This document shows positions 8,897 through 18,556 of a DNA stretch of 44,071 nucleotides, one piece after another; positions within the stretch are counted from its first letter, which is position 1, and each line of letters starts with the position of its first letter. The stretch covers positions 1 through 44,071 of the forward strand of contig CACYLI010000014.1 in NCBI GenBank assembly GCA_902775285.1, in the 5' to 3' direction. This stretch comes from an uncultured Erysipelotrichaceae bacterium. Lineage in GTDB: Bacteria; Bacillota_I; Bacilli_A; RF39; UBA660. Under the pieces are notes generated by a model, which was not told the DNA's origin, did no database searches, and worked only from the letters and a program-made list of their open reading frames with translations. The position numbers and the translations under genes were made by a program.

Positions 8897-8919
8897 ATTA
8901 TAAAAAAGGAGGAGTATAC

Positions 8920-10311
8920 ATGTTAATATATAATACACTAACAAGAAAAAAAGAAGAATTTAAAGAAGTAGAAAAAGGAAAGGTTAAAATGTATACTTGT
9001 GGACCAACTGTATATCATTATGCTCACATTGGTAATATCAGAAATTATATTGGTCATGATATTTTAGAAAAAACATTAAGATATCTAGGATATGATGTTT
9101 TAAGAGCTATGAATATAACAGATGTAGGACATTTAACAAGTGATTCTGATTCTGGTGAAGATAAAATGGAAGTAGCAAGAAAAAGAGAAAATAAAAGTTC
9201 TATGGAAATAGCTGCTTTCTATACAGATGCATTTTTTAAAGATTTTGAAAAAGTTAATTGTAAGAGACCTGAAATAGTTTCTCCAGCAACATCTAATATA
9301 GATATGTATATCAAAATGATAGAAAAATTAATTAGTGATGGATTTGCATATATAAGTGGTGGTAATGTTTATTTTGATATAAGTAAATTAAAAGACTATT
9401 ATGTTTTAACAAATCATAAAGAAGATAAAATGGTAGTAGGTGTAAGAGAAGGAGTAGAAGAAGATGATTTAAAAAGAAATCAAGCTGATTTTGCTCTTTG
9501 GTTTACAACTAGTAAATTTGAAGGACATGAGTTACTTTGGGATAGCCCATGGGGTAAAGGATATCCAGGATGGCACATTGAATGTTCTGGTATTTCAATT
9601 AAATATTTAGGAGAATATTTAGATATTCATGGTGGAGGAGTAGATAATATATTTCCTCATCATACTAATGAAATTGCTCAAAGTGAAAGTTATCTTGGAC
9701 ATAAATGGTGTAATTATTGGTTCCATAATGAACATTTATTAGATGAAAGTGGAAAAATGAGTAAATCTAATGGAGTAATACTTACAGTAAGTGAATTAGA
9801 AAAAAGAGGCTATAATCCTTTAGCATTTAGATTTATGTGTTTAAATTCACATTATAGAAAACAATTAGTTTTCTCTTATGATGCTTTAGATCAAGCTGTA
9901 ACTACATTAAATAAAATAATTAATAAAGTTAATTCTATTTCTAAAGAAGGAAATATACAAGAAGATAAATATAAACTATATAATGATAGATTTATTAGTG
10001 AAATATCAAATGATTTAAATGTAGCTAATACTTTTACTATTTTATATGATTTATTTAAAGATGAAGAAACAAATGGAACTACTAAATTAAAATTAATTAG
10101 TGATTTTGATAAAGTTTGGTCATTAGATTTAATTAAAGAAATAGAAGAAGATAGTGAGTTAAAAGAATATATTCTATCTAAAATAGAAGAAAGAAATAAT
10201 GCTAAAAAGGAAAAGAATTATGCTCTTGCTGATGAAATTAGAAATGAGCTTTTAAGTCGTGGTGTTGAAATAATGGATACAAGAGAAGGGACAAAATATA
10301 AAATAAAATAA
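8920..10311 (+). CDS. cysS: Cysteinyl-tRNA synthetase
   Basis: This class I synthetase charges tRNA-Cys. The 463 residues carry CGPTVYHYAHIGNIRNY, with the first zinc-ligand Cys and a HIGH-type motif. WHIECSGIS and HGGGVDNIFPHHTNE supply the other zinc ligands and the KMSKS loop is SGKMSKSNG. Length is normal. It has its own promoter, an AAAGGAGGAG ribosome binding site and a terminator, so it is monocistronic. No T-box leader fits in the 24 bases between the -10 box and the start. Confidence 0.98.
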   Translation: MLIYNTLTRKKEEFKEVEKGKVKMYTCGPTVYHYAHIGNIRNYIGHDILEKTLRYLGYDVLRAMNITDVGHLTSDSDSGEDKMEVARKRENKSSMEIAAFYTDAFFKDFEKVNCKRPEIVSPATSNIDMYIKMIEKLISDGFAYISGGNVYFDISKLKDYYVLTNHKEDKMVVGVREGVEEDDLKRNQADFALWFTTSKFEGHELLWDSPWGKGYPGWHIECSGISIKYLGEYLDIHGGGVDNIFPHHTNEIAQSESYLGHKWCNYWFHNEHLLDESGKMSKSNGVILTVSELEKRGYNPLAFRFMCLNSHYRKQLVFSYDALDQAVTTLNKIINKVNSISKEGNIQEDKYKLYNDRFISEISNDLNVANTFTILYDLFKDEETNGTTKLKLISDFDKVWSLDLIKEIEEDSELKEYILSKIEERNNAKKEKNYALADEIRNELLSRGVEIMDTREGTKYKIK

Positions 10312-10312
10312 G

Positions 10313-10337
10313 AAGTTCTTAAATGAACTTTTTATTT
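10313..10337 (+). terminator. Terminator after cysS
   Basis: A 6-bp stem AAGTTC / GAACTT with a 6-base loop is followed by TTTATTTT just after the stop codon. It is weaker than the other terminators here. Confidence 0.65.
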
Positions 10338-10348
10338 TGAGAAAAAAA

Positions 10349-10357
10349 TGATATAAT
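10349..10357 (+). promoter_or_regulatory. Extended -10 promoter
   Basis: TGATATAAT, a perfect extended -10 element, lies 23 bases before the next start codon. The matching -35 region is only T-rich. Confidence 0.55.
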
Positions 10358-10380
10358 GACTATATAAATAGGAGGCTATT

Positions 10381-11556
10381 ATGCAAGAAGAAAATAATAA
10401 TCAAAATAATAATCAAAGTACTCAAAATGTAGTTCCATCAAATAGAGCATTAGTTGAAGATAAAGTATCTTCTATTAATGAAAATGTTAATCCAATATCA
10501 AATGTTAATACTTTTAAGAGTGATGTAAAAAAGAAAGAAATTGTTTATACTCAAGAAAAAACTATATTAACAATTCCACCAACTGAAAGTGAATTATTAG
10601 GTGAATTTGTTGGTAAGCAGTTTTTTGATATATCTACTAAAAGATTTAATTTTTTTGCATTTTTATTTACTTCTTTATATTGTTTCTATAGAAAAATGCC
10701 AATTCTTGGTCTAATTACCTCAATTATAGAAATAGGAATATTTAATTTCACAAAATATAGTTACTTAATAATAATAGTTCATATTATATTAGGATTTACT
10801 TTTAATAATTTATATTTAAGAACAGGATTATATAGAATTAAAGAGTTAAGAAGAGTAACAAAGGGAGATGCTTTAGATTTAAGACATGCATGTAATAAAA
10901 AAGGTGGAGTTAACTCAAATTCACTTATTTTTGGATTTTTATTTAATTTAATACTAATAGTATTACTTGTATATTTAGGGCTTGGTAGCAATACTCTTAG
11001 TTTACTAAATAAAATAGGAATTAAAATTACTCTTCCAGATAGTGTTGCAGAAAAACTAAATATTAATGAAGCAGATCCAGAATTTAATGGAATAATAGTA
11101 GTTGATAGTAGTGTAAGAATAGATGATGAAATAAAATATGAAATACCAAATAAATTTGTAAAAGATGTTATTAGTAATGATTATAAATTTAGTTATCAAT
11201 ATGTAAATACTAAACCTATTTTAAATAGTTGTAAGTTTGAATTATCAGTTGTTAAAAAATATAGTAGTGCAGACACATTATTAATGGCTATTAGTAAATA
11301 TGAAAACAATAATAATATTAATGATTTTCTTGATTGGAAGTATGTTTCAGCACAAAAGAAAACTGGAAAAGAATACTATTATGTAAAAGAGATTAATAAT
11401 AAAATATACTTAGCATATTTTGTAATGCAAAATAATGCTCCAGATGATTGCTTAAATAGTATTGTTGAAATAGTTAATTCAATTCATGATATAAATGAAG
11501 AAGTGAGTGAAGAAGAAACTTCGGAAGGAATTGACACTTCTATAGTAACGGAATAA
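10381..11556 (+). CDS. Membrane protein of unknown function with Asn/Gln-rich N terminus
   Basis: I do not recognise a named gene. The first 60 residues are polar and disordered-looking, starting MQEENNNQNNNQ. Residues about 85-150 hold two or three hydrophobic segments with a KRFNFFAFLF...YRKM pattern reminiscent of DUF2628-type membrane proteins. Another segment lies near 183-200 (FGFLFNLILIVLLVYL). The last 190 residues are soluble and end in an acidic tail. It has its own extended -10 promoter, GGAGG site and terminator. Function is unknown; an envelope role is only a guess. Confidence 0.75.
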   Translation: MQEENNNQNNNQSTQNVVPSNRALVEDKVSSINENVNPISNVNTFKSDVKKKEIVYTQEKTILTIPPTESELLGEFVGKQFFDISTKRFNFFAFLFTSLYCFYRKMPILGLITSIIEIGIFNFTKYSYLIIIVHIILGFTFNNLYLRTGLYRIKELRRVTKGDALDLRHACNKKGGVNSNSLIFGFLFNLILIVLLVYLGLGSNTLSLLNKIGIKITLPDSVAEKLNINEADPEFNGIIVVDSSVRIDDEIKYEIPNKFVKDVISNDYKFSYQYVNTKPILNSCKFELSVVKKYSSADTLLMAISKYENNNNINDFLDWKYVSAQKKTGKEYYYVKEINNKIYLAYFVMQNNAPDDCLNSIVEIVNSIHDINEEVSEEETSEGIDTSIVTE

Positions 11557-11557
11557 A

Positions 11558-11587
11558 AAATAAAGAAAACTTCTTTATTTTTTTTAT
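11558..11587 (+). terminator. Terminator after the membrane protein gene
   Basis: A perfect 10-bp stem AAATAAAGAA / TTCTTTATTT with loop AAC runs into eight or more T residues. Confidence 0.85.
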
Positions 11588-11593
11588 GTTTTT

Positions 11594-11602
11594 TGTTACA
11601 AT
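11594..11602 (+). promoter_or_regulatory. Extended -10 promoter of the HerA-like gene
   Basis: TGTTACAAT matches an extended -10 with one mismatch, 32 bases before the start codon and right after the preceding terminator. Confidence 0.45.
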
Positions 11603-11634
11603 TAAATATAGAATAGGAAGGTTAGGTTTTTGTT

Positions 11635-13392
11635 ATGCTAGGAAAAATATTAACTATAAGTAAAAACTCAGCTACACTTGAAATTAATAAAGAAGCAAAT
11701 GAAATAAATGATCTTATTAATTTACATGTTGTATTTGAAGATAATAATAAAAAAATATTAGGAGAAATAGATTCAATTAATCAAGATACAATTAAAGTCA
11801 CTTTTTTAGGAGAACTTACTGAAAATGATTTTATTGGTGGATTAATAAAAAAACCTAGTCTAAATGCACGCGTTAGAATTATTAATGAACAAGAACTTAG
11901 TATTCTTACAGGTAATCCTGATAGAAGTATTACTCTTGGAGTATCTCCTTTATATAGTAATTTTCCACTTAATGTAAGTGTTGACGAATTGTTTTCTAAC
12001 CATACAGCTATTTTTGGTAATACTGGTTCAGGTAAAACTTATGGTATATGTAGAATTATTCAAAATATTTTTCCAAATTCTAATATTATTCCATATAAAG
12101 CAAATTTATTTATATTTGATTCATATGGTGAATATATAAATGCATTTAAAGATTTAAATAAAAATAGTCCTTATTATTCATTTAAAGTAATAACAACTAA
12201 TATGAATAAAGAATATGAAAAATTAAATATTCCAGTATGTTTATTAGATTTAGAAGATGTATTAAATTTGCTTGAAGCTACTAATTTTTCACAAATAGCT
12301 ATGGTAGATACAGCACTTACTTATGTTAAAATGTTTGCAAGACAAGATAAAGAAGCAAGTGAGTTTAAAAATCATATTTTAGCTAGTGCAATTATATCTA
12401 TTATGTATACTAATCAAACGTCAGCTCGTATAAGAGATCAGATTTTTGAAATATTAAGTGAAACAAATACACCAGAATTATGCTTAGAAGCAGAAGTACC
12501 TGGTATTGGATTTACAAGAATGTTTAGAAATTGTTTTGATATAGATAGTGAAGGTAGATTTGCAGAACATAAAATAATATCAGATTATATAAAACAATTT
12601 ATTCAGGATAATAGAAAATGGAATTATGAAGCTAAAGGAGTTTATTATTCATTACATGATTTAGAAACAGCACTTAATTTTACTCTTTATAGTGAAAGAT
12701 ATTTGCTTAATGAAGCTATGTATGATTCAGCTATGAGTTTAAAAGTTAAACTTCATGATTTAGTAAATAGAACTAATGGTAGATTCTTTACATCTGATGG
12801 TTATATTACATTAGATGAATATATTAAAAAAGTTCAAATGAATGGAAATAAAAAGAGTCAAATTGTTAACTTTAATTTAGAAGATGTAGATGATAGATTT
12901 GCAAGAACTATAGTTAAAATATTTGGACGTATGTTTATGAAATTTACAAGGGGATTACAAAATAGAGCATCTTATCCAATACATATGATTTTAGAGGAAG
13001 CTCATAGATACGTACTTGAAGGTGATGACAAAACATTATTTGGTTATAACATATTTGAAAGAATAGCTAAAGAAGGAAGAAAATATGGCCTTATAATGGA
13101 TTTAATTACTCAAAGACCAACTGACTTAAATGAAAATGTTATTAGTCAATGTGCTAATTTCTTAATATTTAAAATTAATCACCCAGCTGATTTAGATTAT
13201 ATAGCTAAAAGTGTACCAAATATGAGTGAAGATATTGTAGAAAAACAAAAAACACTTCAAGCAGGTACATGTGTAGCATTTGGTAGAATATTTAAAATAC
13301 CAATGATTGCTAAGATGGAAAAAGCAGATCCACCTCCAACAAGTGCAAACTGTGAAGTTTACAATAATTGGATGGTAAGATTAAAACAATAA
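11635..13392 (+). CDS. HerA-like (DUF87/FtsK-HerA superfamily) ATPase
   Basis: The 585-residue protein starts with a beta-rich region like the HAS-barrel of HerA, followed by Walker A GNTGSGKT (128-135). FDSYGEYI follows, then Walker B ILEEAHRYV, and then LITQRPTDLNENVISQC, a sensor-like stretch typical of HerA/VirB4-type pumping ATPases. Such proteins are hexameric DNA translocases that often work with a NurA nuclease or a defence effector. No such partner is encoded beside it: the neighbours are a membrane protein and a glycosidase. DNA or polypeptide translocation is inferred from the family only. Confidence 0.85.
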   Translation: MLGKILTISKNSATLEINKEANEINDLINLHVVFEDNNKKILGEIDSINQDTIKVTFLGELTENDFIGGLIKKPSLNARVRIINEQELSILTGNPDRSITLGVSPLYSNFPLNVSVDELFSNHTAIFGNTGSGKTYGICRIIQNIFPNSNIIPYKANLFIFDSYGEYINAFKDLNKNSPYYSFKVITTNMNKEYEKLNIPVCLLDLEDVLNLLEATNFSQIAMVDTALTYVKMFARQDKEASEFKNHILASAIISIMYTNQTSARIRDQIFEILSETNTPELCLEAEVPGIGFTRMFRNCFDIDSEGRFAEHKIISDYIKQFIQDNRKWNYEAKGVYYSLHDLETALNFTLYSERYLLNEAMYDSAMSLKVKLHDLVNRTNGRFFTSDGYITLDEYIKKVQMNGNKKSQIVNFNLEDVDDRFARTIVKIFGRMFMKFTRGLQNRASYPIHMILEEAHRYVLEGDDKTLFGYNIFERIAKEGRKYGLIMDLITQRPTDLNENVISQCANFLIFKINHPADLDYIAKSVPNMSEDIVEKQKTLQAGTCVAFGRIFKIPMIAKMEKADPPPTSANCEVYNNWMVRLKQ

Positions 13393-13411
13393 AAAAGAAA
13401 GGATGATAATC

Positions 13412-15817
13412 ATGTATGATTTAGGTAATCATTTTAAAATTGATTTTTCAAAGAGTAAAACACCTTCTTCATATATATATAGAGGTAGTAAGTATAGAAT
13501 TAGTATTATTTCTAATTCACTTATAAGATTTGAATATAGTGATACTGGATCATTTAATGATTATCCAACTTTTTTTGCTACTAATAGAAGTTATGGAAAT
13601 CCTAAAGTAAACGTAGAAGAAGATGAATATAGACTTGTTATTAGAAATCCTAATTTTACTTTAGAATATTCAAAAGAAAAACCATTTGTAGCTAGTAAAC
13701 CATTACCTGAAAGAAATTTAAAAGTTACTATAAATGGAACTCAAAAAGTATGGTATTTTAATCATCCAGAAGTTAGAAATCTAAAAGGAACAGGATTTAG
13801 TTTAGATGGAACTGATGAAAAAACAACACTTCAAAAAGGACTATTTTCTTTAGATGGATTTACTTCTTTCGATGATTCTAGAACTCCAATACTTGATCAA
13901 AATGGAAATATACTTGCTCCAAATTATAATAATATAGATACATATTTGTTTATATATAATAAAGACTTTGGAGTAGGATTAAGAGATTATTTTAACTTAA
14001 CAACACTTCCACCTTTAATACCAAGATATGCTCTTGGTGTTTGGTGGGCTAAAGATGAAAAGTATACAGTAGAGGGTATTCAAAGACTTATAAATGATTT
14101 TAAAAAACATGAGATACCTATGTCACTTTTATTACTAGGTGAATATGCTAGAAGAAAAGAAAAAGATACAAATACTACATTTTCTTTTGATAATACTATA
14201 TTCCCAAGTCCAGAAGCTTTATCAAATTATTTACATGAACATAAAGTATTTTTAGGACTAAATATAAAAACTGATGGAGTACTTAGTGTTAATGAACCAA
14301 TGCATAATGAATTTATAAAAATTTATAATACAGATTCAGACAAAAATATACCAATAAATGTATATAATTCAAATTTAATGGATGCATTTTTAAGAGCAAT
14401 AATACACCCATTATTAAATAAAGGTGTTGATATGCTTTGGGTAGATGATAAAAATCCTCAAAGTATGCTAAGAAACTTTACAATGAACTATTATTTATTT
14501 AAAAATTTTAGTTTAAATATGAATAAAAGAGCACTTATAATGAGTAGAAATTTTGGAATTGTTCCTCATAAATATTCAATGCTTTATTCTGGACATACAA
14601 GTATTAGATGGAAAACATTAGAATTTTTACCATTTTATAATGCTAATGCATCAAATATAGGTGTTTCTTGGTGGAGTCATGATATTGGTGGATATAGTGG
14701 AGGTATTGAAGACTCTGAATTATATATGAGATATGTTCAACTTGGAACATATAGTCCAATATTAAGATTATCAAGTGCTCCAGGTAAGTATTATAAAAGA
14801 GAACCATGGAAGTGGGATGCTAAGACATTTAATATAGTTCAAGATTATTTACAATTAAGACATAAATTAATACCATATTTATATAGTGAAGCATATAAAT
14901 ATTCTAGTTTTGGTTCTCCAATTATACAACCACTTTATTATAAATATCCTGAAACATATGATGAACCTTTATATAAAAATGAATATTATTTTGGAACAGA
15001 ATTATTTGTTTGTCCAATTGTATCAAAAAAAGATGATATTATGAATAGAGTTGTTCATAGAATATTTGTTCCTAATGGTATATGGTATGATTTCAAAACA
15101 GGAAAGAAATTTACTGGTGGAAGAAGATATGTAACATTTTATAAAGATGAAGATTATCCAGTATTTGCTAAAACTGGTGCTATTATTCCATTAACGCATT
15201 TAGAAAGTGATAATATAAATGATTCATCTTCTCCAAAAACTCTTGAAATACATATATTCCCGGGAAGAAGTAATACATATAAATTATATGAAGATGATGG
15301 TATAACTGATAGATATAAAACTGGATCAAGTGTAATAACAGAAATAAACTATTTCTATAAAGAAAATGATTTTTCACTATCTATTGAACCTAAAGAAGGA
15401 AATCCTGCTGTAATAGGAGAAAAAAGAAATTATATTGTTAGATTTAGAAATACTAAATATACTGAAGGAGTACAAGTATTCTCAAATGAAGTAAATGTAA
15501 CATTTAAGAGTTATATTGATGATAATGATTTTGTTATTGAGTTTAATAATATTCCAACAAATGCTAAAGTATTAGTATTCTGTAAAGGAAATAATATTGA
15601 AATAGATGCTAGTCGAGCAATTAACGAAGATCTAGAAAGTATTATTACTGATTTAGCTATTACTACAGATTTAAAAATAGAATTAGATAATATATTATTT
15701 AGTGATAAACCAATAAGAGAAAAAAGAATTCTTATTAGAAAATTAAAAAGTAAAGGACTATCTTCATTACATATAAAAATGTTTATGAAACTACTTGAAT
15801 ATGTAGCAGAAGTTTAA
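13412..15817 (+). CDS. Glycoside hydrolase family 31 (alpha-glucosidase-like), atypical acid/base site
   Basis: GH31 enzymes act on alpha-glycosidic bonds with a retaining mechanism. The 801 residues show the N-terminal beta-domain, the (beta/alpha)8 barrel with GLNIKTDGV, DMLWVDDKNP (nucleophile position Asp345), WWSHDIGGYSGG and SPILRLSSA, and C-terminal beta-domains with a LYEDDG motif. The acid/base motif, normally SGD or TGD, reads SGHT with His395. This may change or abolish hydrolysis. The start is set at 13412, nine bases after AAAGG; the upstream ATG at 13403 overlaps that site. There is no signal peptide, so it is cytoplasmic. It lies 19 bases after the HerA-like gene. Confidence 0.88.
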   Translation: MYDLGNHFKIDFSKSKTPSSYIYRGSKYRISIISNSLIRFEYSDTGSFNDYPTFFATNRSYGNPKVNVEEDEYRLVIRNPNFTLEYSKEKPFVASKPLPERNLKVTINGTQKVWYFNHPEVRNLKGTGFSLDGTDEKTTLQKGLFSLDGFTSFDDSRTPILDQNGNILAPNYNNIDTYLFIYNKDFGVGLRDYFNLTTLPPLIPRYALGVWWAKDEKYTVEGIQRLINDFKKHEIPMSLLLLGEYARRKEKDTNTTFSFDNTIFPSPEALSNYLHEHKVFLGLNIKTDGVLSVNEPMHNEFIKIYNTDSDKNIPINVYNSNLMDAFLRAIIHPLLNKGVDMLWVDDKNPQSMLRNFTMNYYLFKNFSLNMNKRALIMSRNFGIVPHKYSMLYSGHTSIRWKTLEFLPFYNANASNIGVSWWSHDIGGYSGGIEDSELYMRYVQLGTYSPILRLSSAPGKYYKREPWKWDAKTFNIVQDYLQLRHKLIPYLYSEAYKYSSFGSPIIQPLYYKYPETYDEPLYKNEYYFGTELFVCPIVSKKDDIMNRVVHRIFVPNGIWYDFKTGKKFTGGRRYVTFYKDEDYPVFAKTGAIIPLTHLESDNINDSSSPKTLEIHIFPGRSNTYKLYEDDGITDRYKTGSSVITEINYFYKENDFSLSIEPKEGNPAVIGEKRNYIVRFRNTKYTEGVQVFSNEVNVTFKSYIDDNDFVIEFNNIPTNAKVLVFCKGNNIEIDASRAINEDLESIITDLAITTDLKIELDNILFSDKPIREKRILIRKLKSKGLSSLHIKMFMKLLEYVAEV

Positions 15818-15845
15818 TAAAAGTAATCATTTGATTACTTTTATT
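15816..15845 (+). terminator. Inverted repeat / terminator after the GH31 gene
   Basis: A perfect 14-bp inverted repeat AATAAAAGTAATCA / TGATTACTTTTATT starts within the stop codon. The T tract lies partly in the stem. Confidence 0.7.
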
Positions 15846-15925
15846 GTAAAAAACATTAGAAATATATAATAATTTATGATATATTTATTATAGTAAGTTA
15901 AATAAGAAGTGTAGGAAAGGAATTT

Positions 15926-18298
15926 ATGAAAAATAAAAAAGGATTTACATTAGTTGAACTTTTAGCAGTAATAGCAATACTTGCAATTTTAGTAATAATA
16001 GCTTTACCAAATGTAATGGGAATGTTTAATACAGCAAAAGAAAATAGTTTTAAAACTGAATTAAAAGAGATTTATAAAGCAGCAGAACAAACTTGGATAA
16101 ATGATTCTATGTATAACACGAATGAACAAATCTATAGTAGATGTGAAAATGGATGTTCAAATTCTCTTGATTTAAGTGGAAGAAGTAATTTGCAGTATTG
16201 TATTAAATTTGATAATTCAGGAAAAATAAAAGAATATTATGCAACAGATGGAACATTTCAATATAGCTATAATGGTGGAAACTTGAAAATTGAAGATATA
16301 AATGATATTGAAAAAATATCAGGGTCTAACATATCTTTAACATGCGAAGGTATTGAAGATGAAAGTAAAACTTTATATTATATATTACAAAGTGAAGCAG
16401 AAAATGGAAAATATGCTAAAGAATACACTGGAGAACATAAGGATTCATTAAATGAAAATGGAAATAAAAAAATTTACCATTGGTATGCATCTAATACTAC
16501 AAATGCAAATGCTATTTTAGAAAAAAATAATGTTTTATTTGCTAATCATTGTTGGCAAATGATTCGTACAACAGACACTGGTGGAGTTAGATTACTTTAT
16601 TATGGTGAAGCTAGTGATAATAAGTGCTTAGCAACGAGACCTAATCATGTGGGTTTTAATCAATCATATGTAAAACAATTTAATGGTAATTATTATTATG
16701 CAACAGCATTTACATATGACGCAAATTCAAATGGTTTTTATTTATCAGGTGAGAAAGAACAAGTAACAATGAATAATAATACAGGAAATAGTCTTGTTGG
16801 AAAATATACGTGTATGAAAAATAATCCTGATGAATTATGTTCAATTGTTTGGTACATTGAAAGTTTCAGAGAAACATATAATGCTAATGCATCTTATATA
16901 TCATTAAATGGTGCTAAATATGATAATATTGGAATTACTTATTATACAAATGCATCAGGATTAAATAGAATTGGATATATGTATAACACTGATTTTGTTC
17001 CTTCTAGCAAAGGATGCAATTATAAAGAAATCGTATCTATAGAGAATCTATCTAAGAATACTTATTGGGTTTCAGATTCTTATACATACAATAGTTCAAC
17101 AAGAAAGTATAAATTAGATAATCCTATTCAAGTAAACTCAGCAACTACTTATAGTATGAATAAAAAGTATACGTTCCTTTCTACAAATAAAGATGCAACA
17201 GGCACAGTTATTAAATATGTTATAAGCAACATCAACAATTCATATAATTATGTTAATTTGACTAACAATGAAGCATTTGAAAATGTAAATTATGATATAA
17301 CATATGGAACAGATTACACATTAAATCAAAATGGGACATATTCTTTAATTAATCCTGTAACAATTAAAAGATTAGAATGGCCATCAAAATATAGTGAAAT
17401 AAAAGAAAAATATGTATGTTTAAATACATCAGATAATACATGCTCTGATTTATTATATGCAGGTTATACTGATGGAAAAATGATTTATTATTTAAATCCT
17501 AGTAATAATTATATATTTTCAAATGATGTAATTTATGAAAATGGTAAATATAAATTAACAGGTGATAAGGTTTCTATATGGAATATATTAGATGATAATA
17601 ATATGGATATATTGAGTACACATCATTATACATGTTTTGATAAAAATGAAGAATGTGAAGAAGTATCATATGTTTATGGAAGTTATATCTATAGATTTTA
17701 TAATACATATATTAAATCATTAAAACTTAGTAATGGAGATAAAATAGAAGGATATTTAAATAAATTACTATTTAATTCTGATGTTAACAATAAAGATTCT
17801 TCTATAAAATCTAAAATTGATTCTTGGTTTAAGAATAATATGTTAAATTATGTAAGTTACTTAGAAGACTCAATATATTGTAATAATAGAAATGTTGCGA
17901 ATCTTTCTGGTTGGAATCCAAATGGTGGATCTATTAAGAATAATATGACATTTTCAAAGACAGGTCTTGTTTGTTCAAATATTACTGATAGATTTAGTTT
18001 ATCTAATTCACAAGCTAAACTTAAATATCCTGTAGGATTATTATCGAAAGAAGAATTAGACTTATTAAACAATAATACATTAAGAAAAACAGGAAGTAGT
18101 TATTGGACAATGACACCACAATTTTATGGAGAGAGTGAAAGCATTTATTATATTTCTAGTAGTTATGGTAGTATTAATTCGGGTTCTGGAAATACAATGG
18201 GTATATCAATAAGGCCAGCGATTACATTAAAAAAGAATACTATGTATTCGTCTGGGAATGGTAGTAAAGAAAATCCATATGTTGTGAAAACAAATTAA
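15926..18298 (+). CDS. Large type IV prepilin-like surface protein
   Basis: The leader MKNKKGFTLVELLAVIAIL is a canonical prepilin signal with Glu at mature position 5, followed by a pilin-type helix to about residue 35. At 790 residues it is far longer than a pilus subunit. It contains repeated modules with CWQMIRTTDTGGVRLLYYGE and Cys pairs. The C-terminal domain reads SSYWTMTPQ, then SIRPAITLK and ENPYVVKTN, a pattern seen in pilin-like proteins of gut Firmicutes. It is probably membrane-tethered or a minor pilus-associated adhesin. The start has an AGGAAAGGAA ribosome binding site. No pilus assembly genes are nearby. Confidence 0.82.
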   Translation: MKNKKGFTLVELLAVIAILAILVIIALPNVMGMFNTAKENSFKTELKEIYKAAEQTWINDSMYNTNEQIYSRCENGCSNSLDLSGRSNLQYCIKFDNSGKIKEYYATDGTFQYSYNGGNLKIEDINDIEKISGSNISLTCEGIEDESKTLYYILQSEAENGKYAKEYTGEHKDSLNENGNKKIYHWYASNTTNANAILEKNNVLFANHCWQMIRTTDTGGVRLLYYGEASDNKCLATRPNHVGFNQSYVKQFNGNYYYATAFTYDANSNGFYLSGEKEQVTMNNNTGNSLVGKYTCMKNNPDELCSIVWYIESFRETYNANASYISLNGAKYDNIGITYYTNASGLNRIGYMYNTDFVPSSKGCNYKEIVSIENLSKNTYWVSDSYTYNSSTRKYKLDNPIQVNSATTYSMNKKYTFLSTNKDATGTVIKYVISNINNSYNYVNLTNNEAFENVNYDITYGTDYTLNQNGTYSLINPVTIKRLEWPSKYSEIKEKYVCLNTSDNTCSDLLYAGYTDGKMIYYLNPSNNYIFSNDVIYENGKYKLTGDKVSIWNILDDNNMDILSTHHYTCFDKNEECEEVSYVYGSYIYRFYNTYIKSLKLSNGDKIEGYLNKLLFNSDVNNKDSSIKSKIDSWFKNNMLNYVSYLEDSIYCNNRNVANLSGWNPNGGSIKNNMTFSKTGLVCSNITDRFSLSNSQAKLKYPVGLLSKEELDLLNNNTLRKTGSSYWTMTPQFYGESESIYYISSSYGSINSGSGNTMGISIRPAITLKKNTMYSSGNGSKENPYVVKTN

Positions 18299-18476
18299 AA
18301 ACTATTCTATTGTCATTGAAAGTGGTTTCTGTCATAAGAAGTTAGACTTGACTAGAAGAATATATTTAGCTTTTTATATTCATCAGTTAACATAATTAGA
18401 TAATATACAACAAATATAACAAATTAACATTTGCTGAATTTGATAATTTCAATATATATCTTACTATAAAATAATT

Positions 18477-18502
18477 AAGTACTAATTTTAGTACTTTTTT
18501 TA
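18477..18502 (+). terminator. Terminator in the 18299-18556 gap
   Basis: A 9-bp stem AAGTACTAA / TTAGTACTT is followed by TTTTTTT. It lies about 180 bases after the prepilin-like gene; the DNA between shows no gene or RNA I can recognise. Confidence 0.8.
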
Positions 18503-18531
18503 TTGACAATTTAATAAATTAGAAATAAAAT
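18503..18531 (+). promoter_or_regulatory. Sigma-A promoter
   Basis: A consensus TTGACA (18503-18508) with a 17-base spacer and TAAAAT (18526-18531) precedes the small gene at 18557, directly after the terminator. Confidence 0.75.
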
Positions 18532-18556
18532 AGTCTAGTTTTGAGAAGGTGAAGAA

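Noticed and set aside
8872-8919. T-box leader before cysS
   Set aside because: Only a short untranslated leader is present and no T-box sequence or terminator/antiterminator pair was found.
18299-18476. Small RNA or small gene after the 790-residue prepilin-like gene
   Set aside because: No ORF with a ribosome binding site and no stable structured segment was evident; only the terminator and promoter that follow are supported.
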